A stretch of DNA of 64,000 nucleotides from Streptomyces sp. ITFR-21 (lineage in GTDB: Bacteria > Actinomycetota > Actinomycetes > Streptomycetales > Streptomycetaceae), in the NCBI RefSeq assembly GCF_031844685.1, contig NZ_CP134605.1, positions 2,252,001 through 2,316,000 on the forward strand, given 5' to 3'. The notes under the pieces were generated by a model. The model was not told where the DNA came from, made no database searches, and worked only from the letters and a program-made list of their open reading frames with translations. Below are positions 27,727 through 40,043 of this stretch, one piece after another. A program made the position numbers and the translations under genes. The first letter of the stretch is position 1; every line of letters starts with the position of its first letter.

Positions 27727-28824
27727 TCAGCAGGACAGGTTGCCGCCCGCCGGGACGCCCAGGATCGAGGTGAAGCTCTGGTACGCGTTGACCCGGCTCT
27801 GCACCTGCGCCGGGTTGCCGCCGTTGCACTCGATGCTGCCGTTGATGCTGCGGATGGTCTCGCCGAAGCCGGCGCCGTTGACCATGGCGTTGTGCGGGGT
27901 CATGGTGCCGGGGCCGGACTGGGTGTTCCAGTACCACAGGCCGGTCTTCCAGGCGACCGCCGCATCGGTCTGGACGAGGTTCGGGTTGTCCAGCAGGTCG
28001 ATGCCGAGCGCGTCGCCCGCCGCCTTGTAGTTGAAGTTCCAGCTGAGCTGGATGGGCCCGCGGCCGTAGTACGCGGCGGTGCCGGCCGGGCAGCCGTACC
28101 ACTGGCTGGTGTCGCAGTAGTACGGGTAGTTGGCGGTGTTCTGCTCGACGATGTAGACGAGGCCGCCGGTCTCGTGGCTGACGTTGGCGAGGAAGGCCGC
28201 GGCCTCCTGCTTCCTGACCGTGTCGCTGCCGGTGGTGGCGAAGCCGGGGTACGCGCCGAGCGCGGCGGTCAGCCCGCTGTAGGTGTAGAAGGAGTTCCGG
28301 CTCGGGAACATCTGGTTGAACTGCGCCTCGCTGACCACGAATCCGCCGGAGTTGGGCGGCGGGGTGGTACCGCCGGTGCCGCCGGTGCAGGTGTACGGGT
28401 CCCAGTACCAGGTGCTGATGGTCGGGTCGTAGCCCGGGTTGTCGTGCTCGGCGACGTAGAGGTTGCCGTCGGTGTAGCGCACCACGTTGCCGGTGACGTA
28501 GGTGTGGCCCGCGGCCCACGCCGGGTAGTCGCAGCTGCCGCCGGAGCCGCCGGTCGTACCGCCGCTGCCGCCCGAGGAGCCGTCGCAGGCCCCCTGGTCG
28601 GCCCAGACGTCGGCGGCGCCGGGGGTCTCGCCCTGGGTCCACCACTTGGCCGACCAGTTGTGGCTGTTGTAGGAGGCGGCCATGCCTCCGGTGTAGACCG
28701 CGGAGGAGCTCCAGGGCGACGCACAGGTCGCGGCGGAGGCGGTTGAGGCCATCGGTACCAGGATCGCCAGCCCGACGACGGCCGCGAGGGCGGTGAGGAA
28801 GGCGATGATCCGTTGTCTCGACAC
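27727..28824 (-). CDS. Secreted GH19 chitinase with two carbohydrate-binding modules
   Basis: 365 residues. Signal peptide (1 to about 31, cleaved near ASA-AT). Two CBM5/12-type modules follow (about 34-80 and 98-146, each bracketed by Cys and rich in Trp/Tyr such as WSAKWWTQGETPG and STWYWDPYTC), separated by Gly/Ser/Thr linkers. A family 19 glycoside hydrolase domain follows (about 160-365) with HETGG (Glu218 as general acid) and a second Glu227, then YYGRGPIQLSWNFNY. It degrades chitin outside the cell. GTG start with AAGGAG 7 bases upstream; a longer frame upstream is unlikely. The promoter region carries a DasR-type site. Confidence 0.92.
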   Translation of the reverse strand: MSRQRIIAFLTALAAVVGLAILVPMASTASAATCASPWSSSAVYTGGMAASYNSHNWSAKWWTQGETPGAADVWADQGACDGSSGGSGGTTGGSGGSCDYPAWAAGHTYVTGNVVRYTDGNLYVAEHDNPGYDPTISTWYWDPYTCTGGTGGTTPPPNSGGFVVSEAQFNQMFPSRNSFYTYSGLTAALGAYPGFATTGSDTVRKQEAAAFLANVSHETGGLVYIVEQNTANYPYYCDTSQWYGCPAGTAAYYGRGPIQLSWNFNYKAAGDALGIDLLDNPNLVQTDAAVAWKTGLWYWNTQSGPGTMTPHNAMVNGAGFGETIRSINGSIECNGGNPAQVQSRVNAYQSFTSILGVPAGGNLSC

Positions 28825-28867
28825 GTGACCACTCCTTGTGTGGGGTTTCGAGTGGGGTCGATGCAGC

Positions 28868-28896
28868 ACTCAAACGGATTGGTATGGACCTGTCAA
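28868..28896 (-). promoter_or_regulatory. Chitinase promoter with DasR-like operator in the spacer
   Basis: Minus-strand TTGACA (28896-28891) and a possible -10 TTGAGT (28873-28868) are 17 bases apart. The spacer and part of the -35 hold a 16-base site (28878-28893; plus strand ATTGGTATGGACCTGT) that matches the core of the DasR consensus TGGTCTAGACCA at 9 of 12 positions. DasR, which senses aminosugar phosphates, controls chitinase genes in Streptomyces. The arrangement is seen; control is inferred. Confidence 0.65.
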
Positions 28897-29194
28897 TAGC
28901 CTGGTCCCGGCCGAGCCCCTCCCACCAGCACTTCGGCCAGCACGGAGGCGTCCGGAAGCGGCCGGAAGCAGCCGGTTCGGCGGGGGCCACCGGGGGCGGC
29001 GGTGCGACCCGATCAGCGGGCTCGCCGGTGCCGGCGGTGCCGGCCGTCGCGGTGCACACCGGATCACCGCGTTTCCGGCGTGTTCCGGCGGGTCCGTCCG
29101 GACCAGCGGGACGACCAACCGGATGAGCCCGACCAGCCGAACCCGCCGAACCCGCCCGCTCACCAGGATCCGCCGGAACCGCCGGCCGACCGGT

Positions 29195-29239
29195 TCAGCC
29201 GGACCTACCGGATCAGCCGGACCTACCGGATCAGCCGGA
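29195..29239. repeat. 18-bp direct repeat (TCAGCCGGACCTACCGGA), two and a half copies
   Basis: Perfect copies at 29195-29212 and 29213-29230 plus nine bases of a third, ending just before the mfd stop codon. The whole 28900-29265 stretch upstream of the chitinase promoter is made of degenerate ACCAGCCGAACC-like words and shows no gene. Confidence 0.85.
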
Positions 29240-29265
29240 AGCGCCGGCCGACCGGACCAGCCCGT

Positions 29266-32835
<3,570 letters not shown>

Positions 32836-33277
32836 CAGGATTCCGTCCAGGGGGCAGGCGATGCGAAGGGTGCGCCGCCGCGAGGGCAACGCGAACCGCC
32901 CGACACGTGTCACGGGCCGGGGTACCCCAAGCGTACGACCTACCGGTGACACACACCCCCGGACGGGTCCGGTCGGACCCTGGACGGGTCCCGGGTCCGG
33001 AGCCGGGAGCGGGAAGCGGTACGGGGCGGAGCCCGGACGCGGAGCCGTGAGCGGGGCCGGGCCGCGGGGACGGGCGCGGAGCCGGGCGCGGGGACGGACC
33101 GGACCAGGCGAGGACCTGCCCGGGGGCGGGAGCCGGGCCGGGGGCGGGAGCCGGGCCGGGGGCGGCCAAAGACCCGCTCGTCGCGTCCGTACCCGCCCCG
33201 GCTCTGCCCCGCGCCCCGGACCGGTGGCGCCCCGCTCCCGCGGGCGGGACCGGGGCCGCGCCCGCGGGGACGTGCGC
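32836..33277. other. Intergenic region with an 18-bp tandem repeat, no gene seen
   Basis: 442 bases between the mfd start and the ABC permease stop. CGGGGGCGGGAGCCGGGC is repeated at 33121-33138 and 33139-33156 with a partial third copy. The surrounding 33000-33200 is degenerate GGAGCCGGGCGCGG sequence. The mfd promoter should lie near 32840-32940 but I cannot place it. Confidence 0.6.
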
Positions 33278-35848
33278 TCAGTCCGTCGCGATGGCGTCCA
33301 GCACGTTCATCCGCGCCGCCCGGAAGGCCGGCATCAGCGCGGCCAGCAGGCCGACCACCGCGGAGCCGACGAAGACCGCGATGATGGTGGGCCACGGCAC
33401 CTTGAGGATGCCCAGCCCCTGGGAGGCCAGCACCTGCTGGGCGGTGGCGCCCCAGCCGAGGCCGAGGCCCAGGCCGACCAGGGCGCCGAAGAGCGCGATC
33501 ACCACCGACTCCAGGCGGATCATCCGGCGCAGCTGCCGCCGCGACATCCCGATCGCGCGCATCAGGCCGATCTCCCGGGTGCGTTCGACCACCGACAGGG
33601 CGAGGGTGTTGACGACGCCCAGGACGGCCACGATGATCGCCAGGCCCAGCAGGCCGTAGATCATGTAGAGCAGCTGGTCCACCTGGCTGCGGATGAGGTC
33701 CTTGTAGTCGGCCTGGTCGCGGACCTGCACCTGCGGGTAGTCCCTGACCGCGGCCTTCAGGGAGGCGTAGGCGGCCTTCTGCCGGCCGTCCGCCGCCTTG
33801 GCGAACATCATGAAGTCGCCGGGCATCCGGTCCGGCGGCAGCAGCCGCCGGGCGGTGGCGATGCCGGTGAACAGCGTGCCGTGTTCGAGGGCCGTGTCGT
33901 CGCTGGTGACGGCGGCGACGGTGAGCACGGCGGTGGAGCCGCCGACCGGGGTGACGGTCAGCCGGTTGCCCGCCTTGACGCCGTTGTCCTTCGCGAAGCC
34001 CTCGGGGACCGACATCGCGTCCTTGCCGTAGGCGTCGGACAGCTTGCCGCCGACCGTGGCGAGCCGGACGTCCTGCGCGTAGGTGGGGCTCGCGGCGGTG
34101 ATGTCGTCCTTGACGGTTTTGCCCGACGGGAGGGTCAGCCGGGCGCTGACGACCGTGTAGTCGGTGAAGTGCTCGATGCCGCGCGCGGACTTCACCGCCC
34201 TCTCCACGGCCGGGGTGAACGTCTGGCCGCCGTTGCCGCCGACCTGGACGATGAAGTCGGCGCCGACCGACTTGTCGAGCTGGTCGCCGGCGGAGGCCAC
34301 CATCGACGAGCCGACCACCGACATGCCGGCGACCAGCGCCAGGCCGATCATCAGCGCGGAGGCGGTGGCACCGGTCCGGCGCGGGTTGCGCAGCGCGTTA
34401 CGCTCGGCCAGGCGCCCGACCGGGCCGAAGAACCGCAGCACGACGGCGCTGACCGCCCGTACGACGGCTCCGGCGAGCAGCGGGCCGACGATGACGAAGC
34501 CGAGCAGGGTCAGCAGCACGCCGAGGCCGAGCAGGCCGCCGCCGGTCGCGGCCTTCGCCGCCTGGGAGGCGCCGACCAGGGCGACGGCGCCCGCCGCGCA
34601 GACCAGGACGCCGATCGCGGCGCGGACCCGTCCGGCACGGACGTCGGCGGGGGTGCCGGCGTCGCGCAGCGCGGCCATCGGGGAGATCCGCCCGGCGCGG
34701 CGGGCCGGGATGTACGCGGCGAGCACGGTCACGACGACGCCGATGAGCAGCCCGACGACCGGAGTGGTCGCCTTGACGGTCAGTTCGGACATGTCGAGCC
34801 TCATGCCGACCGCGCCCATCAGCTTCATCAGGCCGACGGCCAGGCCGATGCCGCCGCCGATGCCGAGCACCGAGCCGGTGAGGCCGAGCAGGGTGGCCTC
34901 GATCAGCACCGAGAGGTTGACCTGTCGGCGGCTGGAGCCGAGCGCCCGCATGAGGCCGGTCTCGCGGGTGCGCTGGGCGACCAGCATGGAGAAGGTGTTG
35001 ACGATCAGGAAGATGCCGACCAGGACCGAGATGCCGGCGAAGCCGAGCATCGCGTACTTCATGAAGTCCAGGAAGCCGCCGAGGTCGTCCTTGTCCTTCT
35101 GCTCGGTCTCGGCCGCGGTGTCGACGGTGTAGCCGCCGCCGATGGCCGCCACGACGTTCTGCTTGAGCCGGTCGTCGCTGGTGCCCGCGGCGGCGGTGAG
35201 GCCGAAGCCGGTGTACGCGTGCGGGTCGCCGAGCAGCCTGGTCTGCGCGGTGGGGGTGTCGACGTAGAGGACGGCGGCGCCCGGGTTGGTGGTCTTGAAG
35301 GTCGCGATGCCGCTGATGGTGACGTCGAAGTCGCCGGGTGCCGCGATGACGCGGAGCCGGTCGCCTATGGCGAGGTGGTGCTTCTCGGCGGTGTCGGCGT
35401 CCAGTACCGCGTCGGCCGGGCCGCGCGGGACGTGCCCCGAGGAGATCTCGACGGCCTTGGTCTCGGTCGGGTCCCAGTTGCTGACGACGGTCGGGGCGCC
35501 GGTGGTGGGGCTGATGCTCTTGTTCCGCGCGTCGGCGACCGTCACGTCCTGGCTGGTGACGTCGGGGTACGAGGCGGCGACGCCCGGCACCTTGGCGAGC
35601 CGGTCCTGGAGCGAGGCCGGTACGGCGGCGGGCCTGCCGGTGGCCTGCGCGTCGTCGGCCTTCTCGGCGCTGACGGTGACGTCGGAGGCGGTGGAGCCGA
35701 AGAGCCTGTCGAACGTCGCGGTCATCGTGTCGGTGAAGACGAGGGTGCCGCAGACGAAGGCCACCGACAGCAGTACGGCGACTGCGGACAGCGCCATACG
35801 GCCCTTGTGCGCGAGGAAGTTGCGCACCGAGGTCTTGAGGACGGTCAC
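33278..35848 (-). CDS. ABC transporter permease, MacB/FtsX (LolC-like) type
   Basis: 856 residues: a fused double FtsX-type permease. It has an N-terminal helix with VRNFLAHKGRMALSAVAVLLSVAF, a large extracytoplasmic MacB-type domain (about 45-255), three membrane helices with RTRETGLMRALGSSRRQV, then a second unit with its own helices, periplasmic domain and RTREIGLMRAIGMSRRQL near the C-terminus. Such proteins do mechanical work on lipoproteins, peptides or cell-wall enzymes rather than move solutes through a channel. The GTG overlaps the stop of the ATPase gene (GTGA) with GGGAGGAC before it. Substrate unknown. Confidence 0.9.
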   Translation of the reverse strand: MTVLKTSVRNFLAHKGRMALSAVAVLLSVAFVCGTLVFTDTMTATFDRLFGSTASDVTVSAEKADDAQATGRPAAVPASLQDRLAKVPGVAASYPDVTSQDVTVADARNKSISPTTGAPTVVSNWDPTETKAVEISSGHVPRGPADAVLDADTAEKHHLAIGDRLRVIAAPGDFDVTISGIATFKTTNPGAAVLYVDTPTAQTRLLGDPHAYTGFGLTAAAGTSDDRLKQNVVAAIGGGYTVDTAAETEQKDKDDLGGFLDFMKYAMLGFAGISVLVGIFLIVNTFSMLVAQRTRETGLMRALGSSRRQVNLSVLIEATLLGLTGSVLGIGGGIGLAVGLMKLMGAVGMRLDMSELTVKATTPVVGLLIGVVVTVLAAYIPARRAGRISPMAALRDAGTPADVRAGRVRAAIGVLVCAAGAVALVGASQAAKAATGGGLLGLGVLLTLLGFVIVGPLLAGAVVRAVSAVVLRFFGPVGRLAERNALRNPRRTGATASALMIGLALVAGMSVVGSSMVASAGDQLDKSVGADFIVQVGGNGGQTFTPAVERAVKSARGIEHFTDYTVVSARLTLPSGKTVKDDITAASPTYAQDVRLATVGGKLSDAYGKDAMSVPEGFAKDNGVKAGNRLTVTPVGGSTAVLTVAAVTSDDTALEHGTLFTGIATARRLLPPDRMPGDFMMFAKAADGRQKAAYASLKAAVRDYPQVQVRDQADYKDLIRSQVDQLLYMIYGLLGLAIIVAVLGVVNTLALSVVERTREIGLMRAIGMSRRQLRRMIRLESVVIALFGALVGLGLGLGWGATAQQVLASQGLGILKVPWPTIIAVFVGSAVVGLLAALMPAFRAARMNVLDAIATD

Positions 35849-36639
35849 GAGGTCCTCCCGCGGCCGTCGAAGGACTTCATGCGCTCCAGGACGGACTCGG
35901 CGGTCGGGTCGGTCATCTCGTCGACGATCCGGCCGTCGGCGAGGTACAGCACGCGGTCGGCGTACGAGGCCGCCACCGGGTCGTGGGTGACCATGACGAT
36001 GGTCTGGCCGAGCTCGTCCACCGAGCGGCGCAGGAAGCCGAGGATCTCGGCGCCGGCCCGCGAGTCGAGGTTTCCGGTGGGCTCGTCGCCGAAGATGATC
36101 TCGGGCCGGGCGGCGAGCGCCCTGGCCACCGCGACGCGCTGCTGCTGGCCGCCGGAGAGCTGGGCCGGGCGGTGCTTGAGCCGGCCGGCCAGGCCGACGG
36201 TCTCCACCACCCGGTCCAGCCAGGCGCGGTCCACTCTGCGGCCCGCGATGTCCATCGGCAGCGTGATGTTCTCCGCCGCGTTGAGCGTCGGCAGCAGATT
36301 GAAGGACTGGAAGATGAAGCCGATCCTGTCCCGGCGCAGCTGGGTGAGCTTCTTGTCCTTCAGGTGGGTGATCTCGCTGCCGCCGACCCAGATCCGGCCC
36401 TCGGTGACCGTGTCGAGCCCGGCCAGGCAGTGCATCAGGGTGGACTTGCCGGAGCCCGAGGGTCCCATGATCGCGGTGAAGCCGCCCCGCGCGATGTCGA
36501 CGTCGACCGCGTCGAGGGCCAGCACCCGGGTCTCGCCCGAGCCGTACGCCTTGGTCACCGAGCGGGCGGCTGCTGCCACGGCCGAGCGTTCTCCGTTGCC
36601 CCCGGTCCTGGGAATCGTCACTGCCGTCGGCACGGTCAC
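35845..36639 (-). CDS. ABC transporter ATP-binding protein, LolD/MacB type
   Basis: 264 residues. Walker A GPSGSGKST, Q-loop FIFQSFNLLPTL, signature LSGGQQQRVAVARAL, Walker B IIFGDEPTGNLDS and the H-loop MVTHD are all present. The insertion between Q-loop and signature and the GNLDS motif place it in the LolD/MacB/FtsE group, which pairs with FtsX-type permeases like the coupled gene. GTG start behind AGGAG; the stop overlaps the permease start by 4 bases. Confidence 0.95.
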   Translation of the reverse strand: MTVPTAVTIPRTGGNGERSAVAAAARSVTKAYGSGETRVLALDAVDVDIARGGFTAIMGPSGSGKSTLMHCLAGLDTVTEGRIWVGGSEITHLKDKKLTQLRRDRIGFIFQSFNLLPTLNAAENITLPMDIAGRRVDRAWLDRVVETVGLAGRLKHRPAQLSGGQQQRVAVARALAARPEIIFGDEPTGNLDSRAGAEILGFLRRSVDELGQTIVMVTHDPVAASYADRVLYLADGRIVDEMTDPTAESVLERMKSFDGRGRTS

Positions 36640-36745
36640 TCACTCCTGATGTCGGTCTGCTGCGGTACGTCCCAGCCTGCCGGTGCGTGCGCGGCGGCAC
36701 GATGGGGCAGGTCTCCGTCCGCGGGTGGGGGTAGCCCCAGCCCGT

Positions 36746-36759
36746 CCTACGACCGTAGG
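36746..36759. promoter_or_regulatory. Palindrome in front of the ABC operon
   Basis: CCTACG-AC-CGTAGG, a perfect 6-bp-arm inverted repeat, about 107 bases upstream of the ATPase start. Palindromes of this kind are frequent operators for LuxR-type response regulators or TetR proteins in front of MacB-like operons. No regulator gene is adjacent. The rest of 36640-36927 shows no gene. Confidence 0.45.
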
Positions 36760-36927
36760 GGGCGCCGGCGGCGCGATCGTCATCCGGCGGTACGAACCGG
36801 GGGCCGCCGCAGGTAGGTGGCCGCCCCTAGGGGACCGCTGCCCGGGGCGGACCCGGGCGTCGGGGTCGGCGCCGGGTACGTGCGAAGGTGGCGCGTACAC
36901 GCAAACCGGCGGCCCGGGGGCGCCGGG

Positions 36928-37425
36928 TCAGTCCGCGGTGAGCCGGACCGGCCGTATCCCGCCGAGGAGCGCTGCCAGGGCCCGGTCGATGTCGGGCCCG
37001 GCGTACCAGTCGCCGGTGTGGTCCACCGCGTAGACCCGGCCCTCGGCGTCGATGGCCAGCAGCGCACCGGTGCCCGCTTCCTCGCCGAGCGGGCTGACCT
37101 CGCTCTCCAGGGCGCGCCCGAGGTCGCCGAGGGTACGGGCCAGGTGCAGGCCGCGCATCGGGTCGACCACCAGGACGCTGGGCGCGACCTGGCGTCCCGC
37201 GGCGGGCGCCGGCGGGATCTTGAGACCGCCGAACTCCGCCCACGCCTCGACCGCGGCCGGGGACACCGCGTGCCGGTGGCCGCCGGGCGACCGGTGCGCC
37301 CGCAGCCGGTCGGCCCAGCCCTCGGCCTGCTTGATGTCCCAGCGGCCCGGCTGCCAGCCCGCGGCGCGCAGCGCGGCATCCACGCCGGCCGGGAAACGCG
37401 TACCGTGCGGCGCCACCCGCCTCAC
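36928..37425 (-). CDS. SUKH-3 family immunity protein
   Basis: 165 residues. The pattern of the SUKH-3 family is visible: AALRAAGWQPGRWD near the N-terminus, VEAWAEFGGLKIPP in the middle, then VDPMRGLHLARTLGDLGRALESEVSPLGEEAGTGALLAIDAEGRVYAVDHTGDWYAGPDIDRALAALLGG to the end. The family is associated with immunity against polymorphic toxins, especially nucleases and deaminases. Its GTG overlaps the stop of the deaminase gene (GTGA), so it is co-translated with it, the classic order of toxin then antidote. No signal peptide. Confidence 0.8.
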   Translation of the reverse strand: MRRVAPHGTRFPAGVDAALRAAGWQPGRWDIKQAEGWADRLRAHRSPGGHRHAVSPAAVEAWAEFGGLKIPPAPAAGRQVAPSVLVVDPMRGLHLARTLGDLGRALESEVSPLGEEAGTGALLAIDAEGRVYAVDHTGDWYAGPDIDRALAALLGGIRPVRLTAD

Positions 37426-37931
37426 CCGCCTTCCGCGTCCGGGTCGAAGGGCCGTACGCCCAGGTGCGCGAGCAGCGGCGCGCAGGAGCGGCAGGGCGGG
37501 GCGTAGGCGCCGTGCGCCGGGTCGCCGTCCTCGCGTATCCGGCGGGCGGTCAGTCTGGCGCCGCGCAGCGACCTGCGGGCCTCACCGCGGGTGAGCGGGT
37601 GGCGGGCGGCGCGCCTGCCGCGGCCCGCCTCGACGGCCCTGAGGTGGCGGGAGAGCAGCACCGCCTCCGGGCAGCGCCCGGCGAACCGCTCACGCTGCCC
37701 GACCGGCAGGGCGTCCAGGAAGTCCCGCACCACGGGGTGGAGTTCGGCCGGCTGCTCGGCTTTGGAGCCGGTGCAGGTCAGGACCTCACCGGGGAGGAAC
37801 AGCGCGGCGGCCACCGCCGGCAGGATGCCGTCCCTGCGGTGCCGCAGCACGGGCGGGGCGGCCCCGTCGGGTTCGGCGCTCCAGGCCGGCCGCGGGTCGG
37901 CGGCCCCTGCCGCGCCCGGATGAATCGTCAT
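37422..37931 (-). CDS. YwqJ-related putative nucleotide/nucleic-acid deaminase
   Basis: 169 residues. The zinc-deaminase signature is intact in the form usual for the YwqJ group: Cys87-Pro-Glu89 (Cys in place of His, Glu as proton shuttle) followed by PPCRSC with Cys147 and Cys150. The N-terminal 80 residues include PAVAAALFLPGEVLTCTGSK. In polymorphic toxins this domain is C-terminal to long secretion modules; here it is nearly the whole protein, with no export signal, LXG, WXG or RHS part. Start at the ATG at 37931; the longer frame upstream is unlikely. It is coupled by GTGA overlap to a SUKH-3 immunity gene. Substrate unknown. Confidence 0.75.
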   Translation of the reverse strand: MTIHPGAAGAADPRPAWSAEPDGAAPPVLRHRRDGILPAVAAALFLPGEVLTCTGSKAEQPAELHPVVRDFLDALPVGQRERFAGRCPEAVLLSRHLRAVEAGRGRRAARHPLTRGEARRSLRGARLTARRIREDGDPAHGAYAPPCRSCAPLLAHLGVRPFDPDAEGG

Positions 37932-38210
37932 GTCGTGCGCCTGTTCCTCCGTTTGCCCGCCGCTCAGCGGGCGTTTCCCCCGTACGCCGATCAGAGTGCC
38001 AAACGCCCTGTGGATGGGGAAGGAGGACGCGGCCCGCCGGCCGTCCGCTGTGGGGCATGTCACCGCCGCGCGGCGAACCGCCCCCGGCCCGGACACAGCG
38101 GGCGCACAGGTACCCCGGACGGCATGGACGATCCGGGTCCGGTGGCGGGAGGATCGTCAGTCGGCCCGCCCCGCGGGCACCCCCCACCGCCGACCCAGGG
38201 AATGTGAACC

Positions 38211-38942
38211 ATGCGCAAGACCCGCCTTGCCGCCTCCGCTGTCGCACTCCTGCCCGCGCTGCTGCTGGCCGCGGCCTGCTCGTCGAACTCCGCCGACGCC
38301 GACGGCCACTCCAAAGGGACCGCCCCGGCCAGCGCCGCCGCGAGGGCGCCGCTGACCAAGGCCCAGCTCACCAGCGCCCTGGTCACCACCACCGACGTAC
38401 CGGGCTACACGGTGCAGGTCTCCCAGACCGACGCCACCGACTCCACGGACGACTCGACGCTCACCGCGGACGAGCCGGCCTGCCAGCCCCTGGCCGACAT
38501 CACCAGCAGCAAGCCGAAGATCCACCGGATGGCGTTCGTCGGCGCCGCCTTCGCCAAGACCCCGGTGGGACAGGCCACTCCGGCGCAGATCGACCAGATG
38601 CTGGTGGCCAGCCACGCGCCGGGGGACGCGCAGAAGGTCATCGACTCGGTGAAGACCGCGCTGGGCAGCTGCACGTCGTTCAACGCCATCGACAACACCG
38701 GGACGAAGACGCCGTTCGCGATCACCAAGGCGGCGGGGGTGGCGACGGGCGACGCGTCGGCGTCCTACGTGATGACCGACACGGCGGACAAGAAGACCGG
38801 GGCGGCGCTGGTGACCGTGGTGAAGTCCGGTGACACCATCACCGCCTACCTGTCGGTGAAGTCGGCGGGCGGCGCGGGCCAGCTGCCCCTGGCGGTGGCG
38901 GTCAAGCAGAACGACAAGCTGAAGGCGGCGCAGGCGAAGTAG
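38211..38942 (+). CDS. Lipoprotein A of a paralogous pair
   Basis: 243 residues. Lipoprotein signal with lipobox AAAC (Cys23), then a Ser/Ala linker and one globular domain. Two further Cys, Cys91 (in ACQPLAD) and Cys154 (in LGSCTSF), are 63 residues apart and may form a disulfide outside the cell. The fold is unrecognised but resembles the PknH-like extracellular sensor type in length and Cys spacing. The next gene encodes a related protein. A strong hairpin terminator follows. AGGGA lies about 10 bases before the ATG. Divergent from the deaminase gene. Confidence 0.75.
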   Translation: MRKTRLAASAVALLPALLLAAACSSNSADADGHSKGTAPASAAARAPLTKAQLTSALVTTTDVPGYTVQVSQTDATDSTDDSTLTADEPACQPLADITSSKPKIHRMAFVGAAFAKTPVGQATPAQIDQMLVASHAPGDAQKVIDSVKTALGSCTSFNAIDNTGTKTPFAITKAAGVATGDASASYVMTDTADKKTGAALVTVVKSGDTITAYLSVKSAGGAGQLPLAVAVKQNDKLKAAQAK

Positions 38943-39025
38943 CGGCACGGGCGGAGCGGCAGGGCGGGCGAAACGGCGGCGGGCGGAGTGGCGGTGCCCC
39001 GGGGCCGGTCCGGCGCCGGGCGCCA

Positions 39026-39047
39026 CGGTCCCGCCGCGGCGGGACCG
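39026..39047 (+). terminator. Perfect palindromic hairpin after lipoprotein A
   Basis: CGGTCCCGCC and GGCGGGACCG are complementary arms around GC, 80 bases after the lipoprotein A stop. It would separate it from lipoprotein B, which then needs its own promoter. Confidence 0.55.
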
Positions 39048-39219
39048 GTGGGCCGGGGGGCCTTCGCGAGCGGTGCCGGCGGTGGGCCCTGTGAGCAGTG
39101 CCATAGGCGGCCCGCCGGGCCCGGTGCCGTAAAGTCGCGCGGCAGCGGGCCGCCACCCGCGGGTCCGGGACGGGCGACGGGACGGCCGCCGGACGGCCAC
39201 GACACAGGGGAACACATCG

Positions 39220-39963
39220 ATGCCGATACCTGCGCGCATTTGCCTACCGGCCGGTAGTCGCGCCCGCCGCCGTACGGCCCTGGCCGCCGCGGCCCTGCTG
39301 CCGGTGCTCGCCGTGACCGCGGGCTGCGGCGGAGGCGGGGGGAAGCAGCCGGAGCCGGTGAAGGCGTCCGGCGCGGTACCCGTCGCCGCGCTCACCCAGG
39401 CGCTGCTCACCTCCTCCGACGTCGCGCACGTCCAGGTGCTGCCCTCGGGCAGCAAGTCCCAGCTGCTGGGCGGACCGCAGAAGGCCGACCCTGCGGCCTG
39501 CCAGCCGGTCGTGGACCAGTGGACCACCCGGCCGAAGCACCCGCGGCAGGTCTACGCCGGGGCGCTGCTCACCGACACCGCGGACCAGGACAGGAACGCC
39601 AAGGCCATCAGCCTCGAGGTGATCGCCTCGTACAAAGCGGGCGAGGCCGGGTCCGTACTGGACGAGCTGACCGCCGCGCTGCGCACCTGCCGCAGCTACA
39701 AGGTCACCCGCGCCGGCACCACCTCGACGTTCGACGTGGAACCGGTCCCGGCGACGGGAGCCCCGCTCGGCGACCAGCAGGTCACGTACACCGTGTCCGA
39801 CCCGACGAAGGGTGCCAAGGGGACGGTACTGGTCACTGTGGTCCGCAGCGGCGACGCGACGGCCGCCTACGAGACGGTCCGCGCCGACCACAAGACGGCC
39901 GCGCTGCGGCCGGCGATCCCGCTCAAGCAGGCCGCCAAGCTGAAGGCGGCGGCCGGCGGCTGA
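39220..39963 (+). CDS. Lipoprotein B, paralogue of lipoprotein A
   Basis: 247 residues. Basic start, hydrophobic core and lipobox VTAGC (Cys36). The mature part shares with lipoprotein A the opening L(T)xxLLTSSDV, the ACQPVVD motif (Cys94) and a second Cys157 63 residues later, then VLVTVVRSGDATAAYETV and a C-terminal LKQAAKLKAAAGG like LPLAVAVKQNDKLKAAQAK in A. The two arose by duplication. Function unknown; an extracytoplasmic binding or sensing domain is the simplest reading. AGGGGA lies before the ATG. Confidence 0.75.
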   Translation: MPIPARICLPAGSRARRRTALAAAALLPVLAVTAGCGGGGGKQPEPVKASGAVPVAALTQALLTSSDVAHVQVLPSGSKSQLLGGPQKADPAACQPVVDQWTTRPKHPRQVYAGALLTDTADQDRNAKAISLEVIASYKAGEAGSVLDELTAALRTCRSYKVTRAGTTSTFDVEPVPATGAPLGDQQVTYTVSDPTKGAKGTVLVTVVRSGDATAAYETVRADHKTAALRPAIPLKQAAKLKAAAGG

Positions 39964-39997
39964 GCCCTGGATCGGGCCCGGGACCGGGACCGGGACC

Positions 39998-40043
39998 GGG
40001 CCGGGAGCAGGCCGGGGACTGGGCCGGGAGCAGGCCGGGGACT
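39998..40043. repeat. 23-bp direct repeat, two copies
   Basis: A perfect 23-bp unit beginning GGGCCGGGAGCAGG is repeated at 39998-40020 and 40021-40043, preceded by GGACCG hexamers (39981-39996). It lies between lipoprotein B and the nuclease-SUKH gene, just before a DnaA-box word (TTATCCACA, 40057-40065). Confidence 0.88.

Noticed and set aside
33278..36700. A single 1140-residue ABC protein
   Set aside because: The first third is a frame shadow of the ATPase gene; the permease and ATPase are separate, GTGA-overlapping genes.
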